Shown: positions 52,722-62,082, numbered from the stretch's first letter. The stretch: 64,000 nt of DNA from Oceanicaulis sp052055585 (GCF_052055585.1 NZ_CP170485.1:992001-1056000), one strand, 5' to 3'. Made by a program: numbers and translations. Notes: a model not told the origin generated them from the sequence alone.

Positions 52722-54923
52722 ATGATGACCTCTTTTCTCAAGGCCGCTTTGGGCGGCCTGATGCTGGCGGCGTCTGCGTCGGCGTCTGTGTTCGCCTGTG
52801 ATTTTGACGACGCGGACGGGCCGGACGTGGCGCTGGTGCTTAGCGGCGGCGGCGCGCTCGCCAGCACCCATGTGGGCGCGCTCAAGGAAATCGAGGCGCT
52901 GGGCGTGCCGATCCATTGCGTGGTGGGCACATCCATGGGCGCCGTGGTTGGCGGGCTATACGCCGCGGGTTATTCGGCCGCCGAGATCGAGGACATTTTC
53001 ACCTATACCGACTGGGCCGAGGTGTTCAGCGGGCGCCCGCCGCGCGAGGACCAGTCCTATCTGCAGTCCGAACGCTCATCAGACTATCTGACCGGCGCAC
53101 TGATCGGGCTGGGCGATGACGGTGTGCGTCTGCCCGGGGGAATCCGGTCGATGCGCGGTCTGCGTCGGCATTTTCGCGAGCTGACCTTTCATGTGCCCAT
53201 GGATGCGGACTTCAACGCCCTGGCGATCCCGTATCGCGCTGTGGTGACGGATTTCGCCACAGGTGAAGCGGTGGCCCTGTCCTCAGGTGATCTGGTGCAG
53301 GCCATGCTGGCGAGCATGGCCGTGCCCGGCGCCTTCCAGCCGCGCGAGATCGAGGGCGCGCTTTATGTGGATGGCGGCATGGCGGCTCAATTGCCGGTGC
53401 GCATGGCGCAGGCTATGGGCGCCGACATCATCATCGCCATCGACACCACGGTCGAACCGCCTGCGCCCACAGCCTCGCCCAGCCTTGCAGATACGATGCA
53501 GCAGCTGATCCGCGTTTCGGTCTGGCGCAATCGGCAGGAAGACGTTTCCCATCTTGATGCGGATGACCTTCTTCTGACCCCGTCGCTGGACGGGCTGAGC
53601 ACCACGGCCTTTGAGCGCGCCCCGCATGGCGTGGCCTCAGGTCAGGCGGCGGCGCGCGCCCAGGAGGCCCGGTTGCGGGAGATCGCCGCGATTGCTGCGC
53701 CCTCCCGGGCCCGCGTGCTGGCGCGCACCCATCCTGCCCAGATGGCGGATGCGGACCTGCGGGTGGTCAACAATACCGCGCTCAACGACACGCTCTTGAG
53801 TGCACGCGCCAATGTGCGCCCGGCGCTGGAAGATGATGAAGCGGTGCTGAGGCGTCGTCTGAACGCCCTGACGGCATTCGGCGCGCTGGGCGAAGCCGAT
53901 CTCGCGCAGGACACGCATGGGCTCGTGCTGATGGTGGATGAGCGCGATATCGGGCGCAGTCAGCTGGAAGGCGGGGTGCGTCTGTCGAACACGTTTGAGG
54001 GCGATTCCACCTTCTCCGTGCTGGCGCGCTATTCCCGGCGCCCGTTCTCGCATAGGGGCGGAAATTTCAGCCTGTCCATGGAGCTTGGGACGACCAACGG
54101 GCTTGAAGCCGTCCTGCAGCAGCCCTTCGGGGCGGCCGGGCGATATTTTTATGAGCCGAGCCTGTACTACGAAGGGGAGGAGATCCCGCTCAATATCGGC
54201 GATTTGCGGCTGGGCGAATTCTGGGACCAGAAGGCGGGCGGGCGTCTGCGGTTTGGTCGTGAGCTGGGTGATTGGGGCGTGATCTATGCGGGCGGCGAAG
54301 TGCGCCGGGGCCGCACAGAGACCAAGGTGTCCCTGCTGGGGGACATCGATCCTGTGGTCTACACGCTGGCCGGCTTCGGCGGCGGGTTGCGGGTGGATAC
54401 ACTGGACCATGTGAGCTGGCCCACCCGGGGCGTCGCCCTGAGTGGTGAGGTGTATCAGCTTTACAGCATCGGGGATGACGGCTCGGACACCATCCAGCTT
54501 GAAGCCTCTGCGCTGCGCACATTCGAGCTGGGCGATGGAACGCTTCTGGCCGGGTTCCGAACGGGCGCGGTCCAGAATGACAATGATGACCCGGTGGATC
54601 TGATCTCGCTCGGGGGCTTCCGGTCCATCTCCGCCTATCCCCAGAACGCCATTCCGACGAACGCCTATGTCTATGGCTCTCTGGAAGCCTATGAGCGGCT
54701 GGACCAGGCCGGCGCCCTGTTCAACGTGCCGGTCTATGTCGGCGTCCTCCTGGAAGCGGCTCATGTGGAGCTTGATATTCTGGGGCCGGGCGAGGCGGGC
54801 GCCACCTATTCAGGCGCGCTCTATCTGGGTGTGGACACCCTGCTGGGCCCGGTCATTCTGGGCGGCGCCATCGGTGAGGAGGGGGCGGGCGGCGTCTTCT
54901 TCCACCTGGGGGGGTCCTTTTAA
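52722..54923 (+). CDS. patatin phospholipase with outer-membrane barrel (type Vd)
   Basis: Exported protein of 733 residues joining a patatin-like lipase to a BamA-like barrel, the PlpD layout. A signal peptide leads into VALVLSGGGALASTHVGAL (oxyanion loop), Ser71 in GTSMGAV and Asp217 in YVDGGMAAQL complete the dyad. Residues 330-400 look like a POTRA-type link and the rest a 16-strand barrel ending GGVFFHLGGSF with a terminal Phe. The lipase may be released or displayed on the surface. Confidence 0.85.
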   Translation: MMTSFLKAALGGLMLAASASASVFACDFDDADGPDVALVLSGGGALASTHVGALKEIEALGVPIHCVVGTSMGAVVGGLYAAGYSAAEIEDIFTYTDWAEVFSGRPPREDQSYLQSERSSDYLTGALIGLGDDGVRLPGGIRSMRGLRRHFRELTFHVPMDADFNALAIPYRAVVTDFATGEAVALSSGDLVQAMLASMAVPGAFQPREIEGALYVDGGMAAQLPVRMAQAMGADIIIAIDTTVEPPAPTASPSLADTMQQLIRVSVWRNRQEDVSHLDADDLLLTPSLDGLSTTAFERAPHGVASGQAAARAQEARLREIAAIAAPSRARVLARTHPAQMADADLRVVNNTALNDTLLSARANVRPALEDDEAVLRRRLNALTAFGALGEADLAQDTHGLVLMVDERDIGRSQLEGGVRLSNTFEGDSTFSVLARYSRRPFSHRGGNFSLSMELGTTNGLEAVLQQPFGAAGRYFYEPSLYYEGEEIPLNIGDLRLGEFWDQKAGGRLRFGRELGDWGVIYAGGEVRRGRTETKVSLLGDIDPVVYTLAGFGGGLRVDTLDHVSWPTRGVALSGEVYQLYSIGDDGSDTIQLEASALRTFELGDGTLLAGFRTGAVQNDNDDPVDLISLGGFRSISAYPQNAIPTNAYVYGSLEAYERLDQAGALFNVPVYVGVLLEAAHVELDILGPGEAGATYSGALYLGVDTLLGPVILGGAIGEEGAGGVFFHLGGSF

Positions 54924-54932
54924 ATTATACAC

Positions 54933-54947
54933 TTTTGATAATTGATA
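54933..54947. promoter_or_regulatory. shared sulfide-gene element, copy 1
   Basis: TTTTGATAATTGATA, 100 bases before the sqr start. It contains two TGATAAT-like heptamers in tandem. The identical 15-mer stands in front of the DUF2892 gene. Confidence 0.5.
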
Positions 54948-55047
54948 TGCGACTATCTGCCTTATGGCGGGTAGAGGCCATCGGGTCGATGCTGACCGCC
55001 AGAAAACAGACCTCCGCAAGAGAGGCTGCATCAACGGGAGGAGCAGC

Positions 55048-56331
55048 ATGGCTGATATCGTTATCCTGGGTGCGGGTCTGGGTGGATTGCCCATGGCCTT
55101 CGAAGCGCGTGAACAGATGCGCAAGACGGACACCATCACGGTGATCAGTGACTCCGCGACATTCCACTTCACCCCGTCCAACCCCTGGGTGGCGGTGGGG
55201 TGGCGAGACGCCGAGCAGATCAAGATCGAGCTGGCGCCGCTGCTGAAAAAGCGCGGGATCGGCTTTATCCATTCCGCCGCCAGCAAGGTTCATCCCGACC
55301 GCAATGAAGTCGCGCTGAGCAATGGCGAGAGCGTTCGCTATGACTATCTGATCATCGCGACAGGGCCCAAGCTCGACTTTGACGCCATTGAAGGGCTGGG
55401 CCCGCATGGCGGGCATACCCAGTCGGTTTGCCATGTGAACCATGCCGAGACCGCGCATGAAGACTGGCAGCGTCTGCTGGCCGATCCGGGGCCGGTAATC
55501 GTTGGTGCGGTTCAGGGCGCGTCCTGCTTCGGCCCGGCCTATGAACATGTCTTCACTCTGGAAACCGATCTGCGCCGCAAGAAGATTCGCGATCAGGTGC
55601 CCATGACCTTCGTGACGTCCGAACCCTATATCGGCCATCTGGGCCTGGATGGGGTGGGCGACACCAAGGGCCTGCTTGAGCATGAGCTGCGTCAGCGCTC
55701 GATCAAATTCATCACATCCGCCCGCATCACCCGGGTGGAAGCAGGCCTGATGCATGTGGAAGAGGTGGGCCGTAAAGGCGAGGTTGTTGAAACCCACGCC
55801 CTGCCATTCAAGCATTCCATGGTTCTGCCGGCCTTCAAGGGCGTGGATGCGGTCTTTGGTGTTGAGGGGCTGGTGAATGAAAAGGGGTTCGTGCTGGTGG
55901 ACCGCCATCAGCAGAACCCCAACTGGCCGAACATCTTCTCGGTCGGCGTGTGTGTCGCCATTCCCCCGATCGCCAGCTATCCGGTGCCTGTGGGCGTGCC
56001 GAAGACGGGCTTCATGATTGAATCCATGGTGCGGGCGGCGGCGCAGAACATTCGCGCCCTGATCGACGGGCGCCCCATGAAGCATGAATCCACCTGGAAT
56101 GCGGTCTGCATCGCGGATTTCGGCGATGGCGGCGTGGCGTTTGTGGCCATGCCGCAGATCCCGCCGCGCAATGTGAACTGGGCGCTGGAAGGGCGCTGGG
56201 TGCACATGGCGAAAGCCGCCTTTGAAGGATATTTCATGGGCAAGATGCGCCGCGGGGTCAGTGAACCCTTCTATGAGCGCATGATGCTGGACATGCTGGG
56301 CATCACCAAGGTGCGCGACAGCAAGAGCTGA
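55048..56331 (+). CDS. sqr: sulfide:quinone oxidoreductase
   Basis: Membrane-bound flavoprotein of 427 residues passing electrons from sulfide to quinone. FAD is bound by DIVILGAGLGGLPMA. The three redox-relevant cysteines of type I SQR are in place: Cys128 (SVCHVNHAE), Cys160 (QGASCFGPAYE) and Cys354 (NAVCIADFGD), at almost the same numbers as the Acidithiobacillus enzyme. A C-terminal amphipathic region (RWVHMAKAAFEGYFMGKM) suits membrane attachment. MADIVIL follows GGGAGGAG. Convergent with a DUF2892 gene carrying the same upstream element. Confidence 0.92.
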   Translation: MADIVILGAGLGGLPMAFEAREQMRKTDTITVISDSATFHFTPSNPWVAVGWRDAEQIKIELAPLLKKRGIGFIHSAASKVHPDRNEVALSNGESVRYDYLIIATGPKLDFDAIEGLGPHGGHTQSVCHVNHAETAHEDWQRLLADPGPVIVGAVQGASCFGPAYEHVFTLETDLRRKKIRDQVPMTFVTSEPYIGHLGLDGVGDTKGLLEHELRQRSIKFITSARITRVEAGLMHVEEVGRKGEVVETHALPFKHSMVLPAFKGVDAVFGVEGLVNEKGFVLVDRHQQNPNWPNIFSVGVCVAIPPIASYPVPVGVPKTGFMIESMVRAAAQNIRALIDGRPMKHESTWNAVCIADFGDGGVAFVAMPQIPPRNVNWALEGRWVHMAKAAFEGYFMGKMRRGVSEPFYERMMLDMLGITKVRDSKS

Positions 56332-56355
56332 TCAGCTCTTCAGACCCAGACAAAG

Positions 56356-56388
56356 AAAAACCCCGGCGCTGGGGACGCCGGGGCTTCT
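56356..56388. terminator. terminator between sqr and DUF2892 gene
   Basis: CCCCGGCG pairs with CGCCGGGG; AAAAA on the left gives a U-tract for the minus-strand gene, CTTCTC follows on the plus strand. Confidence 0.75.
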
Positions 56389-56412
56389 CGCCTGACGACT
56401 GGGGCGAACCTT

Positions 56413-56631
56413 CTAGGAAAAGGCGCCGCCAGGCTTCACCCCCATGGCCTTGAAGATCATGGCGGCGGGACAAAAGCCGGTGAAGCTGGACTGAACCAGG
56501 TTCAGGCCCACGAACGCTGTCAGCAGCAGCCAGTACGGGCTGTAGAGCTGAGACAGCAGCAGCGATACGAGAACCATGGTTCCCGCGAGAAGGGTGACTG
56601 CACGTCCGATAGTCATTTTCGCCTTACTCAT
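56413..56631 (-). CDS. DUF2892 inner-membrane protein
   Basis: Small membrane protein of 72 residues with two helices (GRAVTLLAGTMVLVSLLL and PYWLLLTAFVGLNLVQSSF) and the family motif GFCPAAMIFKAMGVKPG. DUF2892 domains occur alone or fused to rhodanese (YgaP) in sulfur-handling operons, which fits its place beside sqr. Confidence 0.88.
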   Translation of the reverse strand: MSKAKMTIGRAVTLLAGTMVLVSLLLSQLYSPYWLLLTAFVGLNLVQSSFTGFCPAAMIFKAMGVKPGGAFS

Positions 56632-56659
56632 TATCAGTTTTGATAATTGATAACTGATA
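56632..56659. promoter_or_regulatory. operator region of DUF2892 gene, shared element copy 2
   Basis: TATCAGTT and AACTGATA form the outer arms of a 28-base palindrome directly before the ATG. Inside is TTTTGATAATTGATA (56638-56652), identical to the element before sqr. It can also be read as three TGATAAY heptamers in tandem. Confidence 0.6.
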
Positions 56660-56728
56660 TGAGGTCCAGCGCCGATCTCTTCAATGTGGCGGACTGACGC
56701 GGCATCAAATTTTTTGACGGCTCATACG

Positions 56729-56760
56729 AAAACGCCGGCCCCATGAGAGGCCGGCGTTTT
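56729..56760 (-). terminator. Rho-independent terminator of putP
   Basis: AAAACGCCGGCC pairs with GGCCGGCGTTTT around eight bases; on the minus strand the stem ends in TTTTCG, 25 bases after the putP stop. Confidence 0.75.
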
Positions 56761-56784
56761 GCTGAACGAGGCAGGGCGAAGCGC

Positions 56785-58320
56785 CTAGCCGTGTTCTTCG
56801 ATATGCGCTTCCATAGCGTCGTATTGCTCTTTCACCTTGCCGCGCGGCGGTTTGGTGACGGCGTCCGTGATCAGGATGGCGAGAGTGGAGGCGATGAAGC
56901 CCGGCACCATCTCGTACATGATCGAGGACAGCGAATTGCCATCGATGGAAATCGGCGCATAGAGCCAGAACAGCACCACGAGAGCGCCCGTGACCATGCC
57001 GGCGATGGCGGCGGAGCGGCTCATATTGCGGCGATACAGGCTGAACAGGATCAGTGGGCCGAAGGCGGCGCCGAAACCGGCCCAGGCGTTGGACACCAGA
57101 TCGAGGATCGAGCTGGAGCGGTCAAACGCCAGCGCAATGGCCACCAGCGACACGACCAGCACCGACAGACGGCCGATCAGCACCAGTTCCTTCTGGCTGG
57201 CGTTGCGGCGCAGGAAGGTCTTGTAAAAGTCTTCCGTCAGCGAGCTTGAGGACACCAGAAGCTGGCTGGAGATCGTGGACATGATCGCCGCCAGGATCGC
57301 CGCCAGCAGGAAGCCGCCCACCAGCGGGTGGAATAGAATCTGGCTCATCAGGATGAAGATGGTTTCGGGATCGGTGAACTCGATATGGGCCTCTTCGATC
57401 ACCGCGCCGTTCTGGGTGACGAAGGCGAGGCCGAATATGCCGGTCAGCACCGCGCCGATGACCGTGACGATCATCCAGCTCATGCCGATCCACCGCGCCA
57501 CGGCGACATCCTTGAGGGTGCGGATCGCCATGAAACGCACGATGATGTGCGGCTGGCCGAAATACCCAAGACCCCAGCTCATCGCCGAAATGATGCCCAG
57601 TATGCTCATGGATGTGAGCGGGTCGGGTATCATCGACATGTAGTGCGGTGCGTCTGAAGCGGCGCGGGTCGTCGCCAGGATCTCGCCCAGCCCGCCCAGC
57701 TGGGTGAAGGCGACGATGGGCACCATCACAAGGGCAATGAACATGATCACGCCCTGCACGAAGTCGGTCAGGCTGACCGCCAGGAAACCGCCGAACAGGG
57801 TGTAGGCGATCACCACCCCCGCCGTCACGAACAGGCCGAGGCGGTAATCAAGGCCGAAGCTCGCCTCAAACAGCTTGCCGCCCGCGACGACGCCGGACGA
57901 GGTGTAGAGCGTGAAGAAGATCACGATCACCACCGACGACAGGATGCGCAGCACACGCGTGTTGTCGTGAAAGCGTTTCTCGAAATAGTCCGGAATGGTG
58001 ATCGCGTCGTCTGCGACCTCGGTGTAGACGCGCAGCCGGGGCGCCACGAGCAGATAGTTGAAGTACGCCCCGATGACGAGGCCCACGGCGATCCACGCCG
58101 CGCCAAGGCCAGAGACATAGACCGCCCCCGGCAAGCCCATTAGCATCCAGCCCGACATGTCGGACGCGCCTGCGGACAGGGCGCCGACGGCGGGGTGAAG
58201 TTGACGCCCGCCCAGCATGTAGCCGGACACGTCGTCCGTGGATTTCTTGTAGGCGTATAGCCCGATGCCCAGCATCAGAACAAAATACGCACCAAGCGAT
58301 ACAAGCGCTTCAACTTGCAT
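56785..58320 (-). CDS. putP: sodium/proline symporter
   Basis: SSS-family permease of 511 residues with 13 membrane helices. The N-terminus has YKKSTDDVSGYMLGGRQLHP, ALSAGASDMSGWMLMGLPG (proline and sodium site), and SQLLVSSSSLTEDFYKTF, all PutP-specific. It imports proline with sodium and lies just downstream of proA and proC on the same strand, though separated from proA by 53 bases. Confidence 0.92.
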   Translation of the reverse strand: MQVEALVSLGAYFVLMLGIGLYAYKKSTDDVSGYMLGGRQLHPAVGALSAGASDMSGWMLMGLPGAVYVSGLGAAWIAVGLVIGAYFNYLLVAPRLRVYTEVADDAITIPDYFEKRFHDNTRVLRILSSVVIVIFFTLYTSSGVVAGGKLFEASFGLDYRLGLFVTAGVVIAYTLFGGFLAVSLTDFVQGVIMFIALVMVPIVAFTQLGGLGEILATTRAASDAPHYMSMIPDPLTSMSILGIISAMSWGLGYFGQPHIIVRFMAIRTLKDVAVARWIGMSWMIVTVIGAVLTGIFGLAFVTQNGAVIEEAHIEFTDPETIFILMSQILFHPLVGGFLLAAILAAIMSTISSQLLVSSSSLTEDFYKTFLRRNASQKELVLIGRLSVLVVSLVAIALAFDRSSSILDLVSNAWAGFGAAFGPLILFSLYRRNMSRSAAIAGMVTGALVVLFWLYAPISIDGNSLSSIMYEMVPGFIASTLAILITDAVTKPPRGKVKEQYDAMEAHIEEHG

Positions 58321-58373
58321 GATGGCCCCCGAGTGAACGCGTTAAAAGGTTCGATAAATCTATGTTTTTGGGC

Positions 58374-59666
58374 TTACGGCCGGGTCTGGCCGTTGCCGCG
58401 GACACGGTATTTGAAGCTGGTCAGTTGCTCCAGCCCCACTGGTCCGCGCGCGTGCATTTTACCCGTCGCAATGCCGATTTCCGCGCCCATGCCGAACTCG
58501 CCGCCATCAGAGAACTGGGTGGAGGCGTTGTGCATGACCACAGCGGAGTCGATCTCGTTAAGGAAGCGCTCGGCCACGCCCGCGTCTTCGGTGACGATGG
58601 CGTCCGTGTGGGCTGAAGAGTGCTCGGTCACGAAGGGGATGGCCTCATCGGGGCCGTCCACCAGCTTCAGCGACAGGATGGTGTCGAGAAACTCGGTATA
58701 GAAGTCCTCATCGGTCGCGGGCTTGATGCGGGAGTCGATCTCGCGCGCTTCGGCTTCGCCGCGCACTTCGCAATCGCCCAGGGCGTCCATCGCCATCGGC
58801 AGGAAGTCTTTGGCGATGCTGCGATCGACCACAAGACTCTCTGTGGCGCCGCAAATGCCGGTGCGGCGCAGCTTGGCGTTCTTGACGATCGCCGCCGCCT
58901 TGCTGAGGTCCGCCGCCGCGTGGACATAGGTGTGGCAGTTGCCATCCAGATGCAGCAGGGTCGGCACGCGCGCCTGATCCCGCACCAGCGAGACAAGGCC
59001 CTTGCCGCCACGCGGGATCACCAGATCCACGTAATCGGCGCAGGTCAGAAGCGCCTGCACGGCGTCGCGGTCCGTGGTGTCGATCATCTGGATACAATCG
59101 AGCGGCAGCTCCGCCGCTTCCAGACCCTTGGCGAGGCATTCGACGATGACGCGGGTCGAGTTCAGGCTTTCAGAACCGCCGCGCAGGATGACGGCGTTGC
59201 CTGATTTCAGGCAGAGTGCGCCGGCGTCCGCGCCCACATTGGGGCGGCTCTCATAGATCATGCCGATCACGCCCAGCGGCGTTGCGACCCGTTCGATGGT
59301 CAGCCCGTTCGGGCGCTCGGTCGTATGCAGCACGCGACCGACCGGATCGGGCAGCTCGGCGATCTTTTCCAGCGCATCCGCGATCGCGCCCACCCGTTCA
59401 TCATCCAGGATCAGACGGTCAATGAAGGCGGCGGGCTTGCCAGCAGCCTTGACGCTTTGGACATCCCTGGCGTTCGCCTCCAGCAGCCGTCCGCAATTGT
59501 CGCGAAGGGCCTGGGCGGCGGCGGTCAAAGCCTTGTTCTTGCGCTCGGTCGAGGCAGAGGCGAGCGAGCGGGCGGCGGTCGCAGCGCGACGGCCCAGCTC
59601 ATTCACATAGGCGGTGACGTCTTGGGTGTCGGTCATGTCTTTCATCCGGCTGAGAACAGCGGTCAT
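58374..59666 (-). CDS. proA: glutamate-5-semialdehyde dehydrogenase
   Basis: Second enzyme of proline synthesis, reducing glutamyl phosphate with NADPH, 430 residues. Catalytic cysteine is in RRTGICGATES, the NADPH region has PLGVIGMIYESRPNV, and LILRGGSES-like segment AVILRGGSESLNSTR follows. Several ATGs lie near the start (59666, 59645, 59636); the first follows AAGGAG at a long spacing, so the true start may be slightly downstream. Located between proC and putP. Confidence 0.93.
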   Translation of the reverse strand: MTAVLSRMKDMTDTQDVTAYVNELGRRAATAARSLASASTERKNKALTAAAQALRDNCGRLLEANARDVQSVKAAGKPAAFIDRLILDDERVGAIADALEKIAELPDPVGRVLHTTERPNGLTIERVATPLGVIGMIYESRPNVGADAGALCLKSGNAVILRGGSESLNSTRVIVECLAKGLEAAELPLDCIQMIDTTDRDAVQALLTCADYVDLVIPRGGKGLVSLVRDQARVPTLLHLDGNCHTYVHAAADLSKAAAIVKNAKLRRTGICGATESLVVDRSIAKDFLPMAMDALGDCEVRGEAEAREIDSRIKPATDEDFYTEFLDTILSLKLVDGPDEAIPFVTEHSSAHTDAIVTEDAGVAERFLNEIDSAVVMHNASTQFSDGGEFGMGAEIGIATGKMHARGPVGLEQLTSFKYRVRGNGQTRP

Positions 59667-59722
59667 ACGGTGGCTGGCTCCTTTGTAGCGTCTGTTATCG
59701 GGGGCGGGCGAGTTAAAGCTGA

Positions 59723-60511
59723 TCAGCGCAGTTCAACCGCGCGCGAATAGGCGGCGTTGAGCGCGGCGTTGAGACGTTCATCAAGCACGCCGTCGCCATT
59801 CAGGGCGTTCACGCCCGCAGCGGTGGTGCCGCCCTTGCTCATGATCGAATTGCGCAGGTCCTCGAACCCGGCTTCGTCTTCAAGGGCGAGGGCCATGCAG
59901 CCCGCGACCGTCTCGATGACGAGGCGGCGCGCATCCTTGGGGTCAAAGCCCTGAGCTTCGACCGCTTTCTGATAGGTGCGGGCGAACTCGAACACATAGC
60001 CCGGGCCGCTGCCCGCGGCGGCGGTGATGCGGTCGATCTGGTCTTCCTCATCAAGCCAGATCGCTTGCCCAACGGCTTCGCCCAGGATGGTTCCGAGCTC
60101 CTTGTGGTCTTTGGTGGCGCGGTCATCGGCATAGAGGCCGCTGACGCCGCGCCCCACGCGGGCGGGCATGTTCGGCATCAGGCGCAGCGCGCTCACGCCG
60201 CCAGCGGCTTCGGAGACCTTCGCAGCGGACGCGCCGGCGGCGATGGACACCACACAACCCGTTTCCTTGAGGAATTTGGCGGCGGGCGGGATGGCGACAT
60301 CGATCAGCTGGGGCTTCACGGCCAGGATCATGGCGTCGAAACGCTCATCCTGAGGCAGATCCTCCACTGACTTCACCCATTTCGCCCCGAGGGGCAGTTT
60401 GGGTTCGCCAGGGTCGACGACCGTCACTCCGACGCCGCCGAGCTTGATCCACCGCGAAAGCAGGGCGCCGCCCATGTTTCCGCATCCGACCATAATCAAA
60501 TTCCAGCGCAC
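59723..60511 (-). CDS. proC: pyrroline-5-carboxylate reductase
   Basis: Last enzyme of proline synthesis, 262 residues. NADPH fold VRWNLIMVGCGNMGGALL, then LAVKPQLIDV, RLMPNMPARVGRGVSG, and the C-terminal GGTTAAGVNALNGDGV signature. A GTG start with GGAGG six bases upstream was chosen; an ATG nine codons earlier has no ribosome site. Divergent from proB with a 254-base spacer. Confidence 0.93.
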   Translation of the reverse strand: MRWNLIMVGCGNMGGALLSRWIKLGGVGVTVVDPGEPKLPLGAKWVKSVEDLPQDERFDAMILAVKPQLIDVAIPPAAKFLKETGCVVSIAAGASAAKVSEAAGGVSALRLMPNMPARVGRGVSGLYADDRATKDHKELGTILGEAVGQAIWLDEEDQIDRITAAAGSGPGYVFEFARTYQKAVEAQGFDPKDARRLVIETVAGCMALALEDEAGFEDLRNSIMSKGGTTAAGVNALNGDGVLDERLNAALNAAYSRAVELR

Positions 60512-60765
60512 GATGCCTCCGTCTCTGCTGTGCAACACATGTGCGTCAATCCAGTATGACGCGACGCCGCATCATTTAGATGACGAAGCAAGCTATTTCA
60601 ACTCGATGCACAGTTTAGAGGCTGAAACTTCCCGTAAACTACGCTTTTATGAGGCTTTATCGGGGCTGGAAATTCACGGGGCCTGCCCTTGAAATCTTTC
60701 GAACAAAAAGTATGTTTCCTGCGTCTGAGCGGCATACTGCGCCGCGTCACAGGAGAGGTATTGTT

Positions 60766-61920
60766 TTGTCAGATCGCCAACGCGTCGTTGTTAAAATCGG
60801 CTCATCGCTGCTCGCGAACGAGGAGCATCTCACCCTGCGCTACGCCTTCATGCACGGGGTGATGGAGGATGTCGCCCGGTTGCGCGACGAGGGCATAGAT
60901 GTCGTCCTGACCTCGTCAGGATCGGTGGCGATCGGTCTGTCGACAATTGGAGTCGCGCCTGAAGAGGCCGGCCTTCTGGACAAGCAGGCGGCGGCCGCTT
61001 GCGGGCAACCCCTCCTGATGAACGCCTACAAGCAGATCGCCCTTGAATACGGTTTTGATATCGCGCAGGTGCTGGTGACGCTGGATGATCTTGAGGATCG
61101 CCGGCGCTTCCTGAACACCAAGAACACCATCACGCGCCTGATCGAGCATGGCGTCATGCCGATCGTGAACGAGAACGACTCGGTGACCACCCAGGAGCTG
61201 AAGGTGGGCGATAATGACCGCCTGGCCGCCAAGGTGGCCCAGATGGTCCAGGCCGATCAGCTGGTGATTCTGACCAGTGTTGACGGTCTTTACGACCGCA
61301 ACCCGGAAGACGAGGGCGCCCAGCACGTTCCGGTGGTCGAGGATGTGTCTGAATATCTCGAGGTCACGAGCTCGGTGAGTGCGCTGGGCACTGGCGGCAT
61401 GCTGACCAAGATGCGCGCCGCCAATATGGCCCAGAATGCCGGGGTTGAGACCATTATCGGTCAGGGCGAGGTGGATCGTCCCGTGTCAGCCCTGCTCAAG
61501 GATGAGCGTCGCCACACCAAATGCGTGGCGCTGGGCGATCCGGACAGCTCCTGGGCGATCTGGCTGACGGACCGCTTGCAGCAGGCCGGCGGCCTGGTCG
61601 TGGACGAGGAGACCGCCGTCAAGCTGCGCAAGGATCGCACCGATATCGGCCGTGAAGCCGTGGTGTCCGTGCAGGGCGAGTTCAACAAGGGCGATGTGCT
61701 GCACATCTATGATGAGGCTGGCGAAGAGCTGGCGCGCGGCATGTCCAACTTCACCTCGGCGGAGATACTGCTCCTGGCCCGGAACACCGACATGGAGCCG
61801 TCTGATCTGCTCGGCTACGAATCAAAGCCGCGAATCATCTCTGCGGACAATATGGCCGTGCTCAAGGAGCACCATTTGCCCTGGGATGCGCCGACGGATT
61901 CGGTGCGCATGGTCAGCTAG
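60766..61920 (+). CDS. proB: glutamate 5-kinase
   Basis: First enzyme of proline synthesis, 384 residues: amino-acid kinase domain (VVVKIGSSLL, VVLTSSGSVAIG, MPIVNENDSV, LGTGGMLTKMRAA) and a C-terminal PUA domain (GVVDEETAVKL-like LVVDEETAVKLRKD onward). The start is a TTG (LSDRQRVVVKIGSS) with AGGAGAGG just upstream; upstream in-frame ATGs would add 39 unconserved residues. Feedback inhibition by proline is expected for the family. Confidence 0.92.
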   Translation: MSDRQRVVVKIGSSLLANEEHLTLRYAFMHGVMEDVARLRDEGIDVVLTSSGSVAIGLSTIGVAPEEAGLLDKQAAAACGQPLLMNAYKQIALEYGFDIAQVLVTLDDLEDRRRFLNTKNTITRLIEHGVMPIVNENDSVTTQELKVGDNDRLAAKVAQMVQADQLVILTSVDGLYDRNPEDEGAQHVPVVEDVSEYLEVTSSVSALGTGGMLTKMRAANMAQNAGVETIIGQGEVDRPVSALLKDERRHTKCVALGDPDSSWAIWLTDRLQQAGGLVVDEETAVKLRKDRTDIGREAVVSVQGEFNKGDVLHIYDEAGEELARGMSNFTSAEILLLARNTDMEPSDLLGYESKPRIISADNMAVLKEHHLPWDAPTDSVRMVS

Positions 61921-61951
61921 GCTCAGGCCTGTCTGAACGGGACTGAAGAGA

Positions 61952-61979
61952 GGGGCGCGTCGAGCGCGCCTTTTCTTTT
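61952..61979 (+). terminator. Rho-independent terminator of proB
   Basis: GGCGCG pairs with CGCGCC around a five-base loop, followed by TTTTCTTTT. Confidence 0.8.
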
Positions 61980-62016
61980 GCGCGATGGCGGGGGAGAGGT
62001 AATCCCAAATGCGAGC

Positions 62017-62045
62017 AGCCCCGCCTTGATGATCAAGGCGGGGCT
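62017..62045. terminator. perfect 14-bp hairpin after tRNA-Asn
   Basis: AGCCCCGCCTTGAT and ATCAAGGCGGGGCT with a one-base gap. It lies 38 bases past the tRNA-Asn 3' end on the minus strand. There is no U-tract, so it is a processing or weak termination structure. Confidence 0.45.
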
Positions 62046-62082
62046 GGCTGCTCACACTTCAGTGAAAGGTCATCGCCGCTGA

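Noticed and set aside
53637..54764. Long minus-strand frame inside the patatin-barrel gene, and a similar one at 54925-56205 inside sqr
   Set aside because: Histidine-, arginine- and glutamine-rich composition typical of complement frames; the sense genes have clear motifs.
54933..54947. Fur box before sqr
   Set aside because: GATAAT units are present but at seven-base spacing and without the inverted ATTATC half expected for Fur.
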